In this document: piece after piece, positions 1-7,423 of the stretch
How positions within the stretch are numbered: the stretch's first letter is position 1
How the letters are laid out: the number at the start of each line of letters is the position of its first letter
Source of the DNA: Nitrososphaerota archaeon
GTDB taxonomy: Archaea; Thermoproteota; Bathyarchaeia; Bathyarchaeales; Bathycorpusculaceae
Reading direction: 5' to 3'
NCBI GenBank assembly: GCA_031283385.1
Contig: JAITBW010000115.1
Location: 1 to 29,649, forward strand
Length of the DNA stretch: 29,649 nt
Notes under the pieces: generated by a model
Told to the model about the DNA's origin: nothing
What the model saw: only the letters and a program-made list of their open reading frames with translations
The model's database searches: none
Program-made: the position numbers and the translations under genes

Positions 1-302
1 ACGGCGCCTATTAAGAAAGCTGCAGCTGTTCCCACATCAAGGGCTACTGCGATTAGCACAAAGATTACAGCCGTTATTATTGAGATTGTTGTGTATTGCC
101 TTTTTAGGAAGGCGTAAGCACCAATGCGTATAGCCTGAGCTACCTCTTGTGCTTTTGGAGAGCCAGGATCCATTTTGTTGATTTTTCGCATTAGTAATAA
201 TGAGGTTACTATAGCGATTATGCCTGCTATGGGGGCAAGTAAAAATGCGAACTGTGTTAATTGAGTATTAGATAATGAAAGTATTTCCAAAGGTATGAAC
301 AT
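1..302 (-). CDS. hppA: Membrane-bound pyrophosphatase, N-terminal part (runs off window start)
   Basis: About 100 N-terminal residues are present; the rest lies beyond the window start. Membrane pyrophosphatases hydrolyse PPi and pump H+ or Na+ across the cytoplasmic membrane. The translated start has a first membrane helix (about residues 13-35, rich in L/A/I/V), then the family's typical stretch KAQEVAQAIRIGAYAFLKRQ followed by YTTI, then a second hydrophobic helix. The GA-x-AFLKRQY block is characteristic of this family. The ATG at 302 is chosen because an archaeal TATA box lies at 339-351, placing the transcript start near 315. A GGAG at 317-320 is probably too close to that start to matter. 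The residues that decide K+ dependence or the pumped ion are outside the window. Family assignment is fairly secure; the ion specificity is unknown. Confidence 0.83.
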   Translation of the reverse strand, partial: MFIPLEILSLSNTQLTQFAFLLAPIAGIIAIVTSLLLMRKINKMDPGSPKAQEVAQAIRIGAYAFLKRQYTTISIITAVIFVLIAVALDVGTAAAFLIGA

Positions 303-617
303 ATGAATTAGCCAAGCTCCAATTTGACAGTGCGAAGACTTATATATTTTTCTTATTCATGGATAAAAGCTTAAGGATTAATTGTTTACTATAATTATAC
401 TAAAATTATTTTGTTACGCAAGTTAATTATGCAAATTTTAAAGTTAACACCTGTTGTCTGGTGTGTATTTCATTTTAGTTAAGTGGTCTGTAATGGGTTG
501 TCATGTGTTTTATTGTTTTTTTATTGTTGTTATTTTTATCGATCAGGTTATTTACTTGTTTATGTGTTTTTAAGCAGGTTAGCAGTATTATTGTAGTTAG
601 TAAGTTAGTGTGGTAAA
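303..617. other. Divergent intergenic region between hppA and proB
   Basis: An AT-rich spacer of 315 bases between two divergent genes. Apart from the hppA TATA box I see no gene, RNA or strong repeat. The proB side is T/G-rich with no convincing TATA box; AGTATTATTG around 583-592 is the best-placed weak candidate. Confidence 0.5.
339..351 (-). promoter_or_regulatory. TATA box of the pyrophosphatase gene
   Basis: On the minus strand this reads AAAAATATATAAG, a good archaeal BRE/TATA-like element about 37-49 nt before the ATG at 302. Start of transcription would fall near 315, giving a leader of roughly a dozen nucleotides. Confidence 0.55.
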
Positions 618-1763
618 ATGTCTTCGAGATTAATTGTTGTTAAAGTTGGTACAAGTGGTATAACTACCAGTGAGGGCGAGCTTGATGAGCATGAGATGCA
701 GAGGCTTGCTTGTCAGATAGCGCAGGCTATGCGGCAGGGTGATAGGGTTGTATTGGTAACGTCTGGTGCTGTAGTGGCTGGTGTTGCAGAGCTTGGGGTT
801 GTGCCTAATTCCGAGGATGTTGTTTTTCAGCAGGCGGCGGCGGCTACTGGTCAGAGTGTGCTTATGGCAAAGTATCGTAAGTTGTTTGCGGAGTATGGTC
901 TAAAGGTTGCTCAGGTTTTGCTTACGGCGGAGGATCTTTCGAATAGGAAGTCGTATGTTCATACTTGTGATGTTTTAGCTTTGTTGCTTAAGTTTGGTGT
1001 TGTTCCGATTATTAATGAAAATGATGTTACTAGTGTTGAGGAGCTTAGGCGTGCAGATGGGTATAAGGTAAATTTTAGTGATAATGATATTCTCTCTGTG
1101 TTAGTTGCAGGAGCTATTAGTGCGGATTTAGTGGTTATTCTCTCTGATGTTGATGGTCTATATACTTCTGATCCTGCGGAGTCTGGTGCGGAGCTTATAC
1201 GTACTGTTGATAATATTACAGATGAGTTAAAGATGTCGCTTAAGGGTAAGGGTAAGTTTGGTCGTGGTGGAATTCAGAGTAAAGTAAAAGCAGCGGAAAT
1301 TGCCACTAATTGTGGGATTCCTGTTGTTATTTCAAATAGTAGGAAGGAAAATGTGTTAATTAGCATTTTAGCGTCAGATAGAAATGTGGGCACGTATTTT
1401 AAGCCTCAGAAGTGTATGTCTGCTGTAAAGCGTTGGATAGCCTATGGTGCTGCTGTTAAGGGTTCAATTCAAGTTAATGATAGCGCAAAAGAGGCAATTC
1501 TTCAAGGTTCAAGTTTGCTTGCCGTTGGAGTAAATAGTGTTAATGGCGTTTTTGACGTTAATGATGTTATAAGCCTTGAGGATGAGAGCGGAGTAGAATT
1601 TGCGAGGGGGACTCCGAATTTTAATAGTAGTCAGCTTGATCAGATTAAGGGTTTACAGATTGCAGAGGTTTTAGAGAAAATAGGTGCTGATAAGTCTAAA
1701 GAGGTTATTGAGCAAAAAAATATTCATGTTATTATAGAAGAGGAGAAGAATCAGGATGATTGA
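618..1763 (+). CDS. proB: Glutamate 5-kinase with PUA domain
   Basis: Phosphorylates glutamate to gamma-glutamyl phosphate, the first step of proline synthesis in the cytoplasm. The 381 residues cover an amino-acid-kinase domain (about 1-265) and a C-terminal PUA domain (about 275-355), as in bacterial ProB of similar length. Visible motifs: VVKVGTSGIT at the N-terminus, LVTSGAV, AAATGQ, PIINENDVTS, FSDNDILSVLVA, ILSDVDGLYTSDP and GRGGIQSKVKAA (family GTGGM-x-TK). It overlaps proA by 8 bp (ATGATTGA), so the pair is co-transcribed and probably translationally coupled. ATG at 618 is the natural family start; no clear ribosome-binding site precedes it. The coding strand is strongly G/T-rich. ProC, needed to finish proline synthesis, is not in the window. 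Confidence 0.95.
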   Translation: MSSRLIVVKVGTSGITTSEGELDEHEMQRLACQIAQAMRQGDRVVLVTSGAVVAGVAELGVVPNSEDVVFQQAAAATGQSVLMAKYRKLFAEYGLKVAQVLLTAEDLSNRKSYVHTCDVLALLLKFGVVPIINENDVTSVEELRRADGYKVNFSDNDILSVLVAGAISADLVVILSDVDGLYTSDPAESGAELIRTVDNITDELKMSLKGKGKFGRGGIQSKVKAAEIATNCGIPVVISNSRKENVLISILASDRNVGTYFKPQKCMSAVKRWIAYGAAVKGSIQVNDSAKEAILQGSSLLAVGVNSVNGVFDVNDVISLEDESGVEFARGTPNFNSSQLDQIKGLQIAEVLEKIGADKSKEVIEQKNIHVIIEEEKNQDD

Positions 1764-2997
1764 GGAAATCTGTAAAAAAGCCAAAGCAGCGTCAGTTCAA
1801 ATGGTAAGACTTTCAGCTGAGCAGAGAAATATGGCATTATGTAAAATGGCGGATGCTTTGGAGACTAATGTTGAAGAGATTCTTGGGGCTAATGTTGTTG
1901 ATGTTGAAGCGGCTAAAAGTAGGGGCGTGAAAGCGGCTCTTCTTGATAGGTTATCTTTGGATGCGGAGAAAATTGGGAATATGGCAAAAGAGCTGCGCGA
2001 GGTTTCTTCTTTAGCTGATCCTGTTGGCATAGTTTTGTCTAGTTATACGCATTCTAATGGTTTAATTATTAAGCAGATTCGTGTGCCTATAGGTGTTGTA
2101 GGGGTAATCTATGAGTCTAGACCTAATGTTACCTCAGACTCGGCTGGTGTCTGTGTAAAGTCAGGTAACGCTGTTATTTTGCGTGGAGGCTCAGATGCTC
2201 TGCAGTCTAATTTATGTATAGGAAAAGTTTTACGAGAAGCCCTGCAAAATACTGACGTGCCAATTGATGCTATTCAAGTAGTAAATTCTCCTGACCGTAA
2301 AGCTGCTGAGGAGCTTATGAGCATGCGTCAATACATAGACGTGCTAATTCCCAGAGGGGGCGCGGATTTGATAAATACGGTAATTGAGAAATCTAAAATT
2401 CCGGTAATTGAAACAGGCACAGGAAATTGTCATATTTACCTTGAAGAAGACGCAGATTTAGACATGGCAACACCTATTATAATTAATGCTAAAACTCAAC
2501 GTCCAGGCGTATGTAACGCCGCTGAAAAACTGTTAATTAACAGTAAAATAGCTAACACGTATCTGCCAAAAATAATTACAGAACTACGCAAATATAAAGT
2601 GGAAGTTAGAGGAGACCAGAAAACCTGTCAGATAATGCCAGATGTTAAAGCTGCAACAGAACAAGACTGGTACACTGAATATCTTGACTTAATAATTAGC
2701 ATAAAAATTGTTGAAGACCTAACAGAGGCCATTTCACACATAAACAAGTATGGCACAAAACACAGCGAAGCTATAATAACACATGACGCCGCAAAAGCTT
2801 CACGTTTCCTACAAGAAATAGACTCCGCAGCAGTCTACTGGAACGCTAGCACACGCTTTACAGACGGCAACCAATTCGGTCTAGGAACAGAAATAGGAAT
2901 AAGCACACAAAAACTACACGCCAGAGGACCTATGAGCATACAGCACTTAACAACCACAAAACACGTCATAGAAGGCACTGGACAAACACGCAAATAA
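1756..2997 (+). CDS. proA: Gamma-glutamyl phosphate reductase
   Basis: NADPH-dependent reduction of gamma-glutamyl phosphate to glutamate 5-semialdehyde, the second step of proline synthesis. The 413-residue length is typical. It belongs to the aldehyde dehydrogenase fold; the catalytic cysteine is in QRPGVCNAAEKLL, and GVIYESRPNVTSD, SGNAVILRGGSDA, LIPRGGADLI and FGLGTEIGISTQKLHARGP are family blocks. The ATG lies inside the end of proB, preceded by GAGGAGAAG. Base use changes markedly along the gene: by hand count, 1861-1980 has about 12 C and 40 G, whereas 2821-2940 has about 32 C and 26 G. That mid-gene flip is discussed as a finding. Identification is secure. Confidence 0.95.
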   Translation: MIEEICKKAKAASVQMVRLSAEQRNMALCKMADALETNVEEILGANVVDVEAAKSRGVKAALLDRLSLDAEKIGNMAKELREVSSLADPVGIVLSSYTHSNGLIIKQIRVPIGVVGVIYESRPNVTSDSAGVCVKSGNAVILRGGSDALQSNLCIGKVLREALQNTDVPIDAIQVVNSPDRKAAEELMSMRQYIDVLIPRGGADLINTVIEKSKIPVIETGTGNCHIYLEEDADLDMATPIIINAKTQRPGVCNAAEKLLINSKIANTYLPKIITELRKYKVEVRGDQKTCQIMPDVKAATEQDWYTEYLDLIISIKIVEDLTEAISHINKYGTKHSEAIITHDAAKASRFLQEIDSAAVYWNASTRFTDGNQFGLGTEIGISTQKLHARGPMSIQHLTTTKHVIEGTGQTRK

Positions 2998-3042
2998 CAA
3001 AGTTAGCTAAAAAATTATAGTTAACAATTTAGTGTTATGCGC

Positions 3043-3080
3043 AAATTTAAAAAAAGGATTAAAAGTAGAGAAAAAAATAG
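3043..3080 (-). terminator. T-rich terminator after superoxide reductase
   Basis: Read on the minus strand, this region just past the superoxide reductase stop contains CTATTTTTTTC and then CCTTTTTTTAAATTT. Runs of U of this kind terminate archaeal transcription without a hairpin. Confidence 0.5.
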
Positions 3081-3100
3081 TTAGATGTTGCGTTGCGTTG

Positions 3101-3493
3101 TTAGAGGTTTATGTCGGTTTTCCAAAGACCGTGTAGATTACAGTAAGCATATGCAGCTACTAATTTGTCATTTGCAATGTTGAATGTAGCCTTAGGTTCT
3201 TCGCCTACTTTTAGGCATTTACGTTGATTGCCATTTTCTGTTTCTATACATACAAAGGCTATGTGATGATCATCTTGCATTGGATGCAATACGCTACCAA
3301 CTGCAACAGTTACATTGTCACCTGAAACGGTTACAACTGGTTTGTGTTTTTCTACGCTTGCATCTACAGTGTTAGACACAAGTTCAGCCATTTTTTCACC
3401 ACAACACACTAGCAAACCACCTTTATCTACGATAAGCCTAACCACGTTTCCGCAACGTTTACAAATAAAAAATTTAGGATAACCACTCATCAT
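3101..3493 (-). CDS. dfx: Desulfoferrodoxin (superoxide reductase, two-iron type)
   Basis: Reduces superoxide to hydrogen peroxide without making oxygen, as is usual in anaerobes. The 130 residues have an N-terminal desulforedoxin domain with Cys11, Cys14 and the adjacent pair Cys30-Cys31 as ligands of iron centre I. The neelaredoxin domain follows, with His50 in EKHKP, His70 and His76 around HPMQDDH, and Cys118 and His121 in CNLHG for the catalytic iron centre II. The Lys49 beside Glu48 is the conserved active-site lysine. The ATG at 3493 has GGAGAG close upstream. Rubrerythrin lies 25 bp upstream on the same strand, so the two form an oxidative-stress operon: superoxide to peroxide here, peroxide removed by rubrerythrin. 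Confidence 0.95.
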   Translation of the reverse strand: MMSGYPKFFICKRCGNVVRLIVDKGGLLVCCGEKMAELVSNTVDASVEKHKPVVTVSGDNVTVAVGSVLHPMQDDHHIAFVCIETENGNQRKCLKVGEEPKATFNIANDKLVAAYAYCNLHGLWKTDINL

Positions 3494-3518
3494 GGCTCTC
3501 TCCAGTCTCTTGCGGTGG

Positions 3519-4061
3519 TTAATAGTTAATTATGCGCATTTCAAAGTATGCTTGTGGATGAGCACAAACAGGACATTGCACAGGAGCAGATAAATTATCA
3601 ACTATATGACCACAGTTACGACAGATCCAGATGGTCTTCTCTTTTTTCGCAAAAACTTGACCATCATTTATGTTCTTAAGCAATGTAAGGTAACGTTCTT
3701 CATGCGCTTTTTCAATATTGCCCACGAAATCAAAAAGAGCCGCAATATCAGCAAAGCCCTCTTCACGGGCCTCAGCAGCCATACGTTTATACATGCTAGT
3801 CCATTCGCCATTCTCGCCCTCAGCAGCAGCTTTTAGGTTATCTGTAGTTGAAGGAATATTGCCTCCACAGAGAAGTGTGAACCATATTTTTGCATGCTCT
3901 TTTTCATTATTAGCAGTTTCTTCAAAATATGCAGCTATCTGCTCATATCCATCCTTTTTTGCTTTAGATGCAAAATAGGTATACTTATTGCGTGCCTGGC
4001 TTTCACCAGCAAACGCCTCCATTAGGTTTTTTTCTGTTTTAGTTCCTTTCAAATTTGCCAT
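3519..4061 (-). CDS. rbr: Rubrerythrin
   Basis: NAD(P)H-linked peroxidase (via rubredoxin-type partners) that detoxifies hydrogen peroxide in anaerobes. The 180 residues contain a ferritin-like four-helix domain with diiron ligands in FAGESQAR, ANNEKEHA, EAREEGF and IEKAHEERY. The C-terminal rubredoxin-like domain has WICRNCG and CPVCAHPQAYFE. The ATG at 4061 is preceded by GGAGAGAAG and by a TATA box at 4099-4107. It is the first gene of a two-gene unit with the superoxide reductase. Length and both metal sites are complete, so the protein should be active. Confidence 0.95.
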   Translation of the reverse strand: MANLKGTKTEKNLMEAFAGESQARNKYTYFASKAKKDGYEQIAAYFEETANNEKEHAKIWFTLLCGGNIPSTTDNLKAAAEGENGEWTSMYKRMAAEAREEGFADIAALFDFVGNIEKAHEERYLTLLKNINDGQVFAKKEKTIWICRNCGHIVDNLSAPVQCPVCAHPQAYFEMRIINY

Positions 4062-4098
4062 ATTTACTTCTCTCCATTATTAACTTTTGCAATTGAAC

Positions 4099-4107
4099 AA
4101 ATATATT
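4099..4107 (-). promoter_or_regulatory. TATA box of the rubrerythrin-superoxide reductase operon
   Basis: AATATATTT on the minus strand, about 40 nt before the rubrerythrin ATG. A start near 4078 would leave the GGAGAG ribosome-binding site (4070-4075) within a short leader. Confidence 0.5.
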
Positions 4108-4286
4108 ACCTCAAAATAAAGTTACAATTGCTATTAAACATTTTCGACATATACTAAATAACCTTATTCGCTAAACAATCACAATCACCATAAGACACTA
4201 ATCTGCTTAGCGGACGATAAACACATCAAAAATGCAGATAACTAATACAGAAAAAAGATGAACTGTGCTAATTGCTGTGATTCTAA

Positions 4287-4313
4287 ACTAATAAAGTTAG
4301 TAAAAAGTAAAAA
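4287..4313 (-). terminator. T-rich terminator after dnaG
   Basis: Immediately past the dnaG stop codon the minus strand reads TTTTTACTTTTTACTAA, followed by a weak 5-bp dyad (ACTAA / TTAGT). The T-tract alone would be enough for archaeal RNA polymerase. Confidence 0.45.
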
Positions 4314-4318
4314 GAGTG

Positions 4319-5584
4319 TTAATGGGTGGTTTCTTGGAAGGTTATCAGTTCTACATTTGGAACTGGTTTAACTGCTTCGGAAACTCTGGATGCAACTATT
4401 CGTTTAGTTGCTTTTTCTATGGCAATGTCAACTATGCGTTGTGTTATGATGCCATCGAAAATTATTGTATCAACATCTGCAGATTGCTGTAGTTTTTCTG
4501 CTAATTGACTTACTGGTAGGCGTTCTATTTGCTCAAGTTTTTCATTTAGCAATACAGCCTCGAGTGTACCTTGCAAGTTTTTAACATGCTCTTTAATTTG
4601 TTCAGGTATAACCTTCTTTGGTGGACGAGGAGTAACACGTTCAGGCGGTTGTTGCTGCTTCTTTTGCGGCTGTGGCTGTGATTGGGGTTGTGGTTGTGAG
4701 AGTTGTATTTGGTTTAAAGTTTGTTGTGTGGGTTGTGTTGGCTGTTGCTGTTGTTGTGGTTGTTTTGGGAGGTCTGTGACTGGTACGCGGTTGTCTATGG
4801 CTTCGGCTATTTCTTTGCAGTTGCATTCTTCTATTTCTTTGCCTCTTGGGGCTCGTCCGACGTATTTTATGTTGGTTACTTGTAAGAGTTCTTTTAGAAT
4901 TAAGTCGCCACCTCTGTCTCCGTCTAGGAGGGCGGTTGCTTCGCGGTCTTTTGTTAGGCGTTTTATGGAGTCTGGGACTTTTGCGCCTTCTAGTGCTACG
5001 GTGTTAGTTAATCCGCAGCGCATTAGGTTTATGATGTCTGCGCGGCCTTCGACTACTATTATTTCGCGTGAGGTTTCAAGTGTTGGTCCTGCTGGTAGGT
5101 CTTCTGGACCGAATTTTTCTACTTTGCCGACTTTTATGGTTTCGCTGATTTCTTTGTAGACTTCGTCAACGCTGGGTAGGGCTTCTATGTTCCATCTGTG
5201 GAGGATTTCTTTGGCGCGGTCGATTATGACTTTTCGTCTGGCTTCGCGTATGTCTTCGATTTTTTCGAGGGTTACTTTTGAGCCGCATGGACCTATGCGG
5301 TTTATGCTTTCTATGCTTGCGGTTATTAGTGCTGTAGAGACGCGGTCTAGGCTTGTAGGTATTGTTATTGAGCCGTTTGTGCGGTCGTTTTTGGAGTATA
5401 GGTCTATTTCGATTCTGCCGATGCGTCCGGTTTTTTGTAGTTCTCGTAGGTCAAGTTCTGATCCGAAAAGTCCTTCTGTTTGTCCGAAAACTGCCCCTAT
5501 TACATCGGGTTTTTCGACGACACCGTCAATTTCAAATTTAGCATGGATAACATACTTTATAGTAAATATTTGTGATGTTCCCGT
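4319..5584 (-). CDS. dnaG: Archaeal DnaG-type primase with non-standard start codon
   Basis: Archaeal DnaG has a bacterial-type TOPRIM primase core and also associates with the exosome. The open frame runs from the stop at 5621-5623 to the TAA at 4319-4321, but contains no ATG, GTG or TTG before the ATG at 5023, which is far inside the conserved protein. Homology begins at KYVIHAKFEIDG (lysine codon at 5557), with VEKPDVIGAVFGQTEGLFG, DLRELQKTGRIGRIEI, the TOPRIM glutamate in VVEGRADIINLMR and the acidic LLDGDRGGDL all upstream of or around 5023. Two near-cognate starts are possible: ACG at 5584 (9 nt after AGGAAGG) or ATA at 5560 (aligning with the M-K-Y start of crenarchaeal DnaG). I give the longer form. 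From ATA the protein is 413 residues, normal length. A Gln/Pro-rich linker (about residues 265-314) separates TOPRIM from the C-terminal domain. Identity is certain; the start is not. Confidence 0.9.
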   Translation of the reverse strand, partial: TGTSQIFTIKYVIHAKFEIDGVVEKPDVIGAVFGQTEGLFGSELDLRELQKTGRIGRIEIDLYSKNDRTNGSITIPTSLDRVSTALITASIESINRIGPCGSKVTLEKIEDIREARRKVIIDRAKEILHRWNIEALPSVDEVYKEISETIKVGKVEKFGPEDLPAGPTLETSREIIVVEGRADIINLMRCGLTNTVALEGAKVPDSIKRLTKDREATALLDGDRGGDLILKELLQVTNIKYVGRAPRGKEIEECNCKEIAEAIDNRVPVTDLPKQPQQQQQPTQPTQQTLNQIQLSQPQPQSQPQPQKKQQQPPERVTPRPPKKVIPEQIKEHVKNLQGTLEAVLLNEKLEQIERLPVSQLAEKLQQSADVDTIIFDGIITQRIVDIAIEKATKRIVASRVSEAVKPVPNVELITFQETTH

Positions 5585-5636
5585 AAATGTGCACCTTCCT
5601 GAATATTTGTAAGTTTTATTTTATTTTAGTTAGTAG

Positions 5637-5680
5637 TTAATCAAGCGAGTAAACTCGCAATGAATTTGTTACTTGATTAA
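5637..5680. repeat. Nested inverted repeats between selD and dnaG
   Basis: Outer arms TTAATCAAG (5637-5645) and CTTGATTAA (5672-5680) are perfect complements. Inside, GCGAGT (5645-5650) and ACTCGC (5653-5658) form a second perfect dyad directly next to the left arm. Transcribed from the minus strand this would fold as an 8-bp stem, a 13-nt one-sided bulge and a 5-6-bp GC-rich hairpin. It lies about 95-135 nt after the selD stop and 50-100 nt before the dnaG start region. It may be an operator or an RNA element; the function is unknown. Confidence 0.55.
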
Positions 5681-5723
5681 TATCTGATATTATAGTAACA
5701 CGGCTATGTTATAATACTTTTGG

Positions 5724-5736
5724 TAAAAAGCAAAAA
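5724..5736 (-). terminator. T-tract after selD
   Basis: The minus strand reads TGTTTTTGCTTTTTACC about 40 nt after the selD stop, a likely U-tract terminator separating selD from dnaG. Confidence 0.4.
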
Positions 5737-5772
5737 CAGACACCGCAGCAATAACAGGGGTTATTTTTTTGT

Positions 5773-6816
5773 TTAAGGGTCTGTTTCAGTTATTTTTGCG
5801 TTTTCCAATATGTGAACGCCGCCGTTGCCTTCGGCTACATAGCCTACTTTGCAGTAGCAAACTTTATGCTTGTCAAACTCGCTTTGAAGGTCATCAGCGT
5901 TTTCTTTAGAAACAGCCATTAATATACCGCCCGCGGTTTCTTTAGCCTCACCTGTCAAAAGCGGATACCCTAATTGCTCAGCTAAGACGGGTGTACCGCG
6001 GATTACATAGAGGTTATCAATTATTACATCAACATTACTTAACATAGCCATGTTTGCTGAGTGCCCCTTTAAGCCAAACCCTGTAACATCTGTAGCCGCA
6101 TGTATAGGCACTTTTTGCATTACCTGCGCAACCGACTTGTTAGAAGAAGTCATACCATCTATAGCAGTAGATATGGCGTTTTCGACTAACTCTGCAGAAA
6201 CATCTGCAAGCAACTCTTTACCCTCACCACCTTCCTCTTTACACAAACGATACGCAGCCATAGCAGGCGCTATACCTAAAGGCTTAGTTAGAAACAACAA
6301 ATCACCCACCTGAGCCCCACGAGTATACACCAAACCATCCACACCATGCACACCCGTAGCCGCACCACCTATCAAAGGCCAAGGATTCCGAGTTGTATGC
6401 CCACCAGTCAAAGGTATACCCATTTCACGACAAAAATCATTCAACCCCTTCAACATACCAACAGCCAACTCATCAGGCATACCCTCAGGATAAGCCATTA
6501 TAGTAAGCAAACTAACTATGTTAGTCACACCTAAAGTGTAAATGTCACTTGTAACATTACACGCAGCAATACGACCCTGAACCTCAGGCTCATCCACCAT
6601 AGGCGTAAAAAAATCAAGAGTATTCAAAACAACAAAACCATCAACAACTTTAACAACACTACTATTCTCCCAAGCACCAGCCAACACAACCTCACCATAA
6701 CCCCCAACCAAACCAGCCTTCTCCAACAAACCACCCAACTGATACTGAGGAAGCTTACAACTACAACCATGAACAGGAACAGCCTTAGTCAACCTATAAC
6801 TCAAGACATATCTCAC
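5773..6816 (-). CDS. selD: Selenophosphate synthetase (SelD), Cys form
   Basis: Makes selenophosphate, the activated selenium donor, from selenide and ATP. The 347 residues match the PurM/SelD fold at family length. The glycine-rich N-terminus carries HGCSCKLP, aligned with the catalytic GC-x-CK motif; Cys18 takes the position that is Cys or selenocysteine in homologues, and Lys21 is kept. Other family blocks are TLDFFTPMVD, RIAACNVTSDIYTLG, GGHTT, GDLLFLTKPLG, MTSSNKSVAQVM, TDVTGFGLKGHSANMA and ETAGGILMAVS. The start is GTG at 6816, just after a T-rich stretch; no strong ribosome-binding site is seen. No selenocysteine-specific gene (selB, pstk, sepsecS) is visible nearby, but dsrE- and tusA-like genes lie 2.5-3 kb away. 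The motif GGHTTRNPWPLIGG departs from the bacterial GGHSI...EP form, suggesting a distinct archaeal lineage. Confidence 0.88.
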   Translation of the reverse strand: MRYVLSYRLTKAVPVHGCSCKLPQYQLGGLLEKAGLVGGYGEVVLAGAWENSSVVKVVDGFVVLNTLDFFTPMVDEPEVQGRIAACNVTSDIYTLGVTNIVSLLTIMAYPEGMPDELAVGMLKGLNDFCREMGIPLTGGHTTRNPWPLIGGAATGVHGVDGLVYTRGAQVGDLLFLTKPLGIAPAMAAYRLCKEEGGEGKELLADVSAELVENAISTAIDGMTSSNKSVAQVMQKVPIHAATDVTGFGLKGHSANMAMLSNVDVIIDNLYVIRGTPVLAEQLGYPLLTGEAKETAGGILMAVSKENADDLQSEFDKHKVCYCKVGYVAEGNGGVHILENAKITETDP

Positions 6817-6817
6817 C

Positions 6818-6850
6818 TAAAAGAAAAAACTAGAAAGAAAAATAAAAAGA
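6818..6850 (-). terminator. T-rich region between the HTH gene and selD
   Basis: On the minus strand this is almost pure pyrimidine (TCTTTTTATTTTTCTTTC, then AGTTTTTTCTTTTAG) directly before the selD GTG. It may terminate the upstream gene and also hold the selD promoter (TTAAATCTTTTTATT-like). Confidence 0.35.
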
Positions 6851-6914
6851 TTTAACCCCACAAACAAAACATACAACATCACAACATAAACAGACAACAA
6901 CAAACATAAAAAGA

Positions 6915-7382
6915 TTATTCAACATCCCTATAATCTTGCCGAACGCGCTTATTATTTAACTTACGATACAGGGGAAGCCCCTCTATAAAGAACATAATCA
7001 CCACAACAAAATTCATAACTGTTAAAAACCAGAAACTCGTTTCAACTACTAAACTTTTAATAACTAAACTAAGCAATATCATACTTACTTCTGCGGCAAA
7101 CGCACCCAAAAAAAAGAAGGAATAAAACATCAAACGAGGCATAAGGTAATTGCCGACCCACACATACCCGCTGATGTTAACTTTCTGCTTTAAAAGGTAG
7201 TTGCCGTAGCTGTTTTTCTCTATCAACCCCAAATTTTCAAGCTTTTGAAGATGACGATACGCAACACTAGTACTGCTAAGCTCTGCACCCCTAGTAACAT
7301 CCCTAGTCCCCACAGGCTCACCCGCACGAACAATGTACACATAGACGTTTAATGTATTACCTTCAAGCTCATTGGCAGTCAT
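6915..7382 (-). CDS. Membrane-tethered winged-helix protein
   Basis: A 155-residue protein I cannot assign to a named family. The N-terminus (about 5-68) looks like a winged helix-turn-helix: a short helix, then VGTRDVTRGAELSSTSVAYR as the recognition region, and HLQKLENLGLIEKNSYGNY as helix plus wing. Two hydrophobic segments follow (about 82-108 and 114-134), then a basic tail. Archaeal genomes contain many such one-component regulators anchored in the membrane; they may sense membrane or extracellular state. The ATG at 7382 has GGTGAC about 7 nt upstream. It lies 41 nt after the gene for a secreted protein on the same strand, so the two may be co-transcribed and functionally linked. The target genes are unknown; selD and the divergent surface gene are candidates by proximity only. 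Confidence 0.65.
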   Translation of the reverse strand: MTANELEGNTLNVYVYIVRAGEPVGTRDVTRGAELSSTSVAYRHLQKLENLGLIEKNSYGNYLLKQKVNISGYVWVGNYLMPRLMFYSFFFLGAFAAEVSMILLSLVIKSLVVETSFWFLTVMNFVVVIMFFIEGLPLYRKLNNKRVRQDYRDVE

Positions 7383-7423
7383 CTTTTGTCACCATTACGC
7401 GGCTGTAGGGATCGTAACAAGTG

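Noticed and set aside
4728..5612. Two long plus-strand frames opposite dnaG
   Set aside because: They are the antisense of the conserved dnaG frame, with Ser/Phe/Arg-rich translations typical of shadow frames.
5637..5680. Archaeal SECIS element in the selD 3' region
   Set aside because: SelD here has cysteine at the catalytic position and no in-frame TGA is seen; the 13-nt one-sided bulge does not match the archaeal SECIS pattern.
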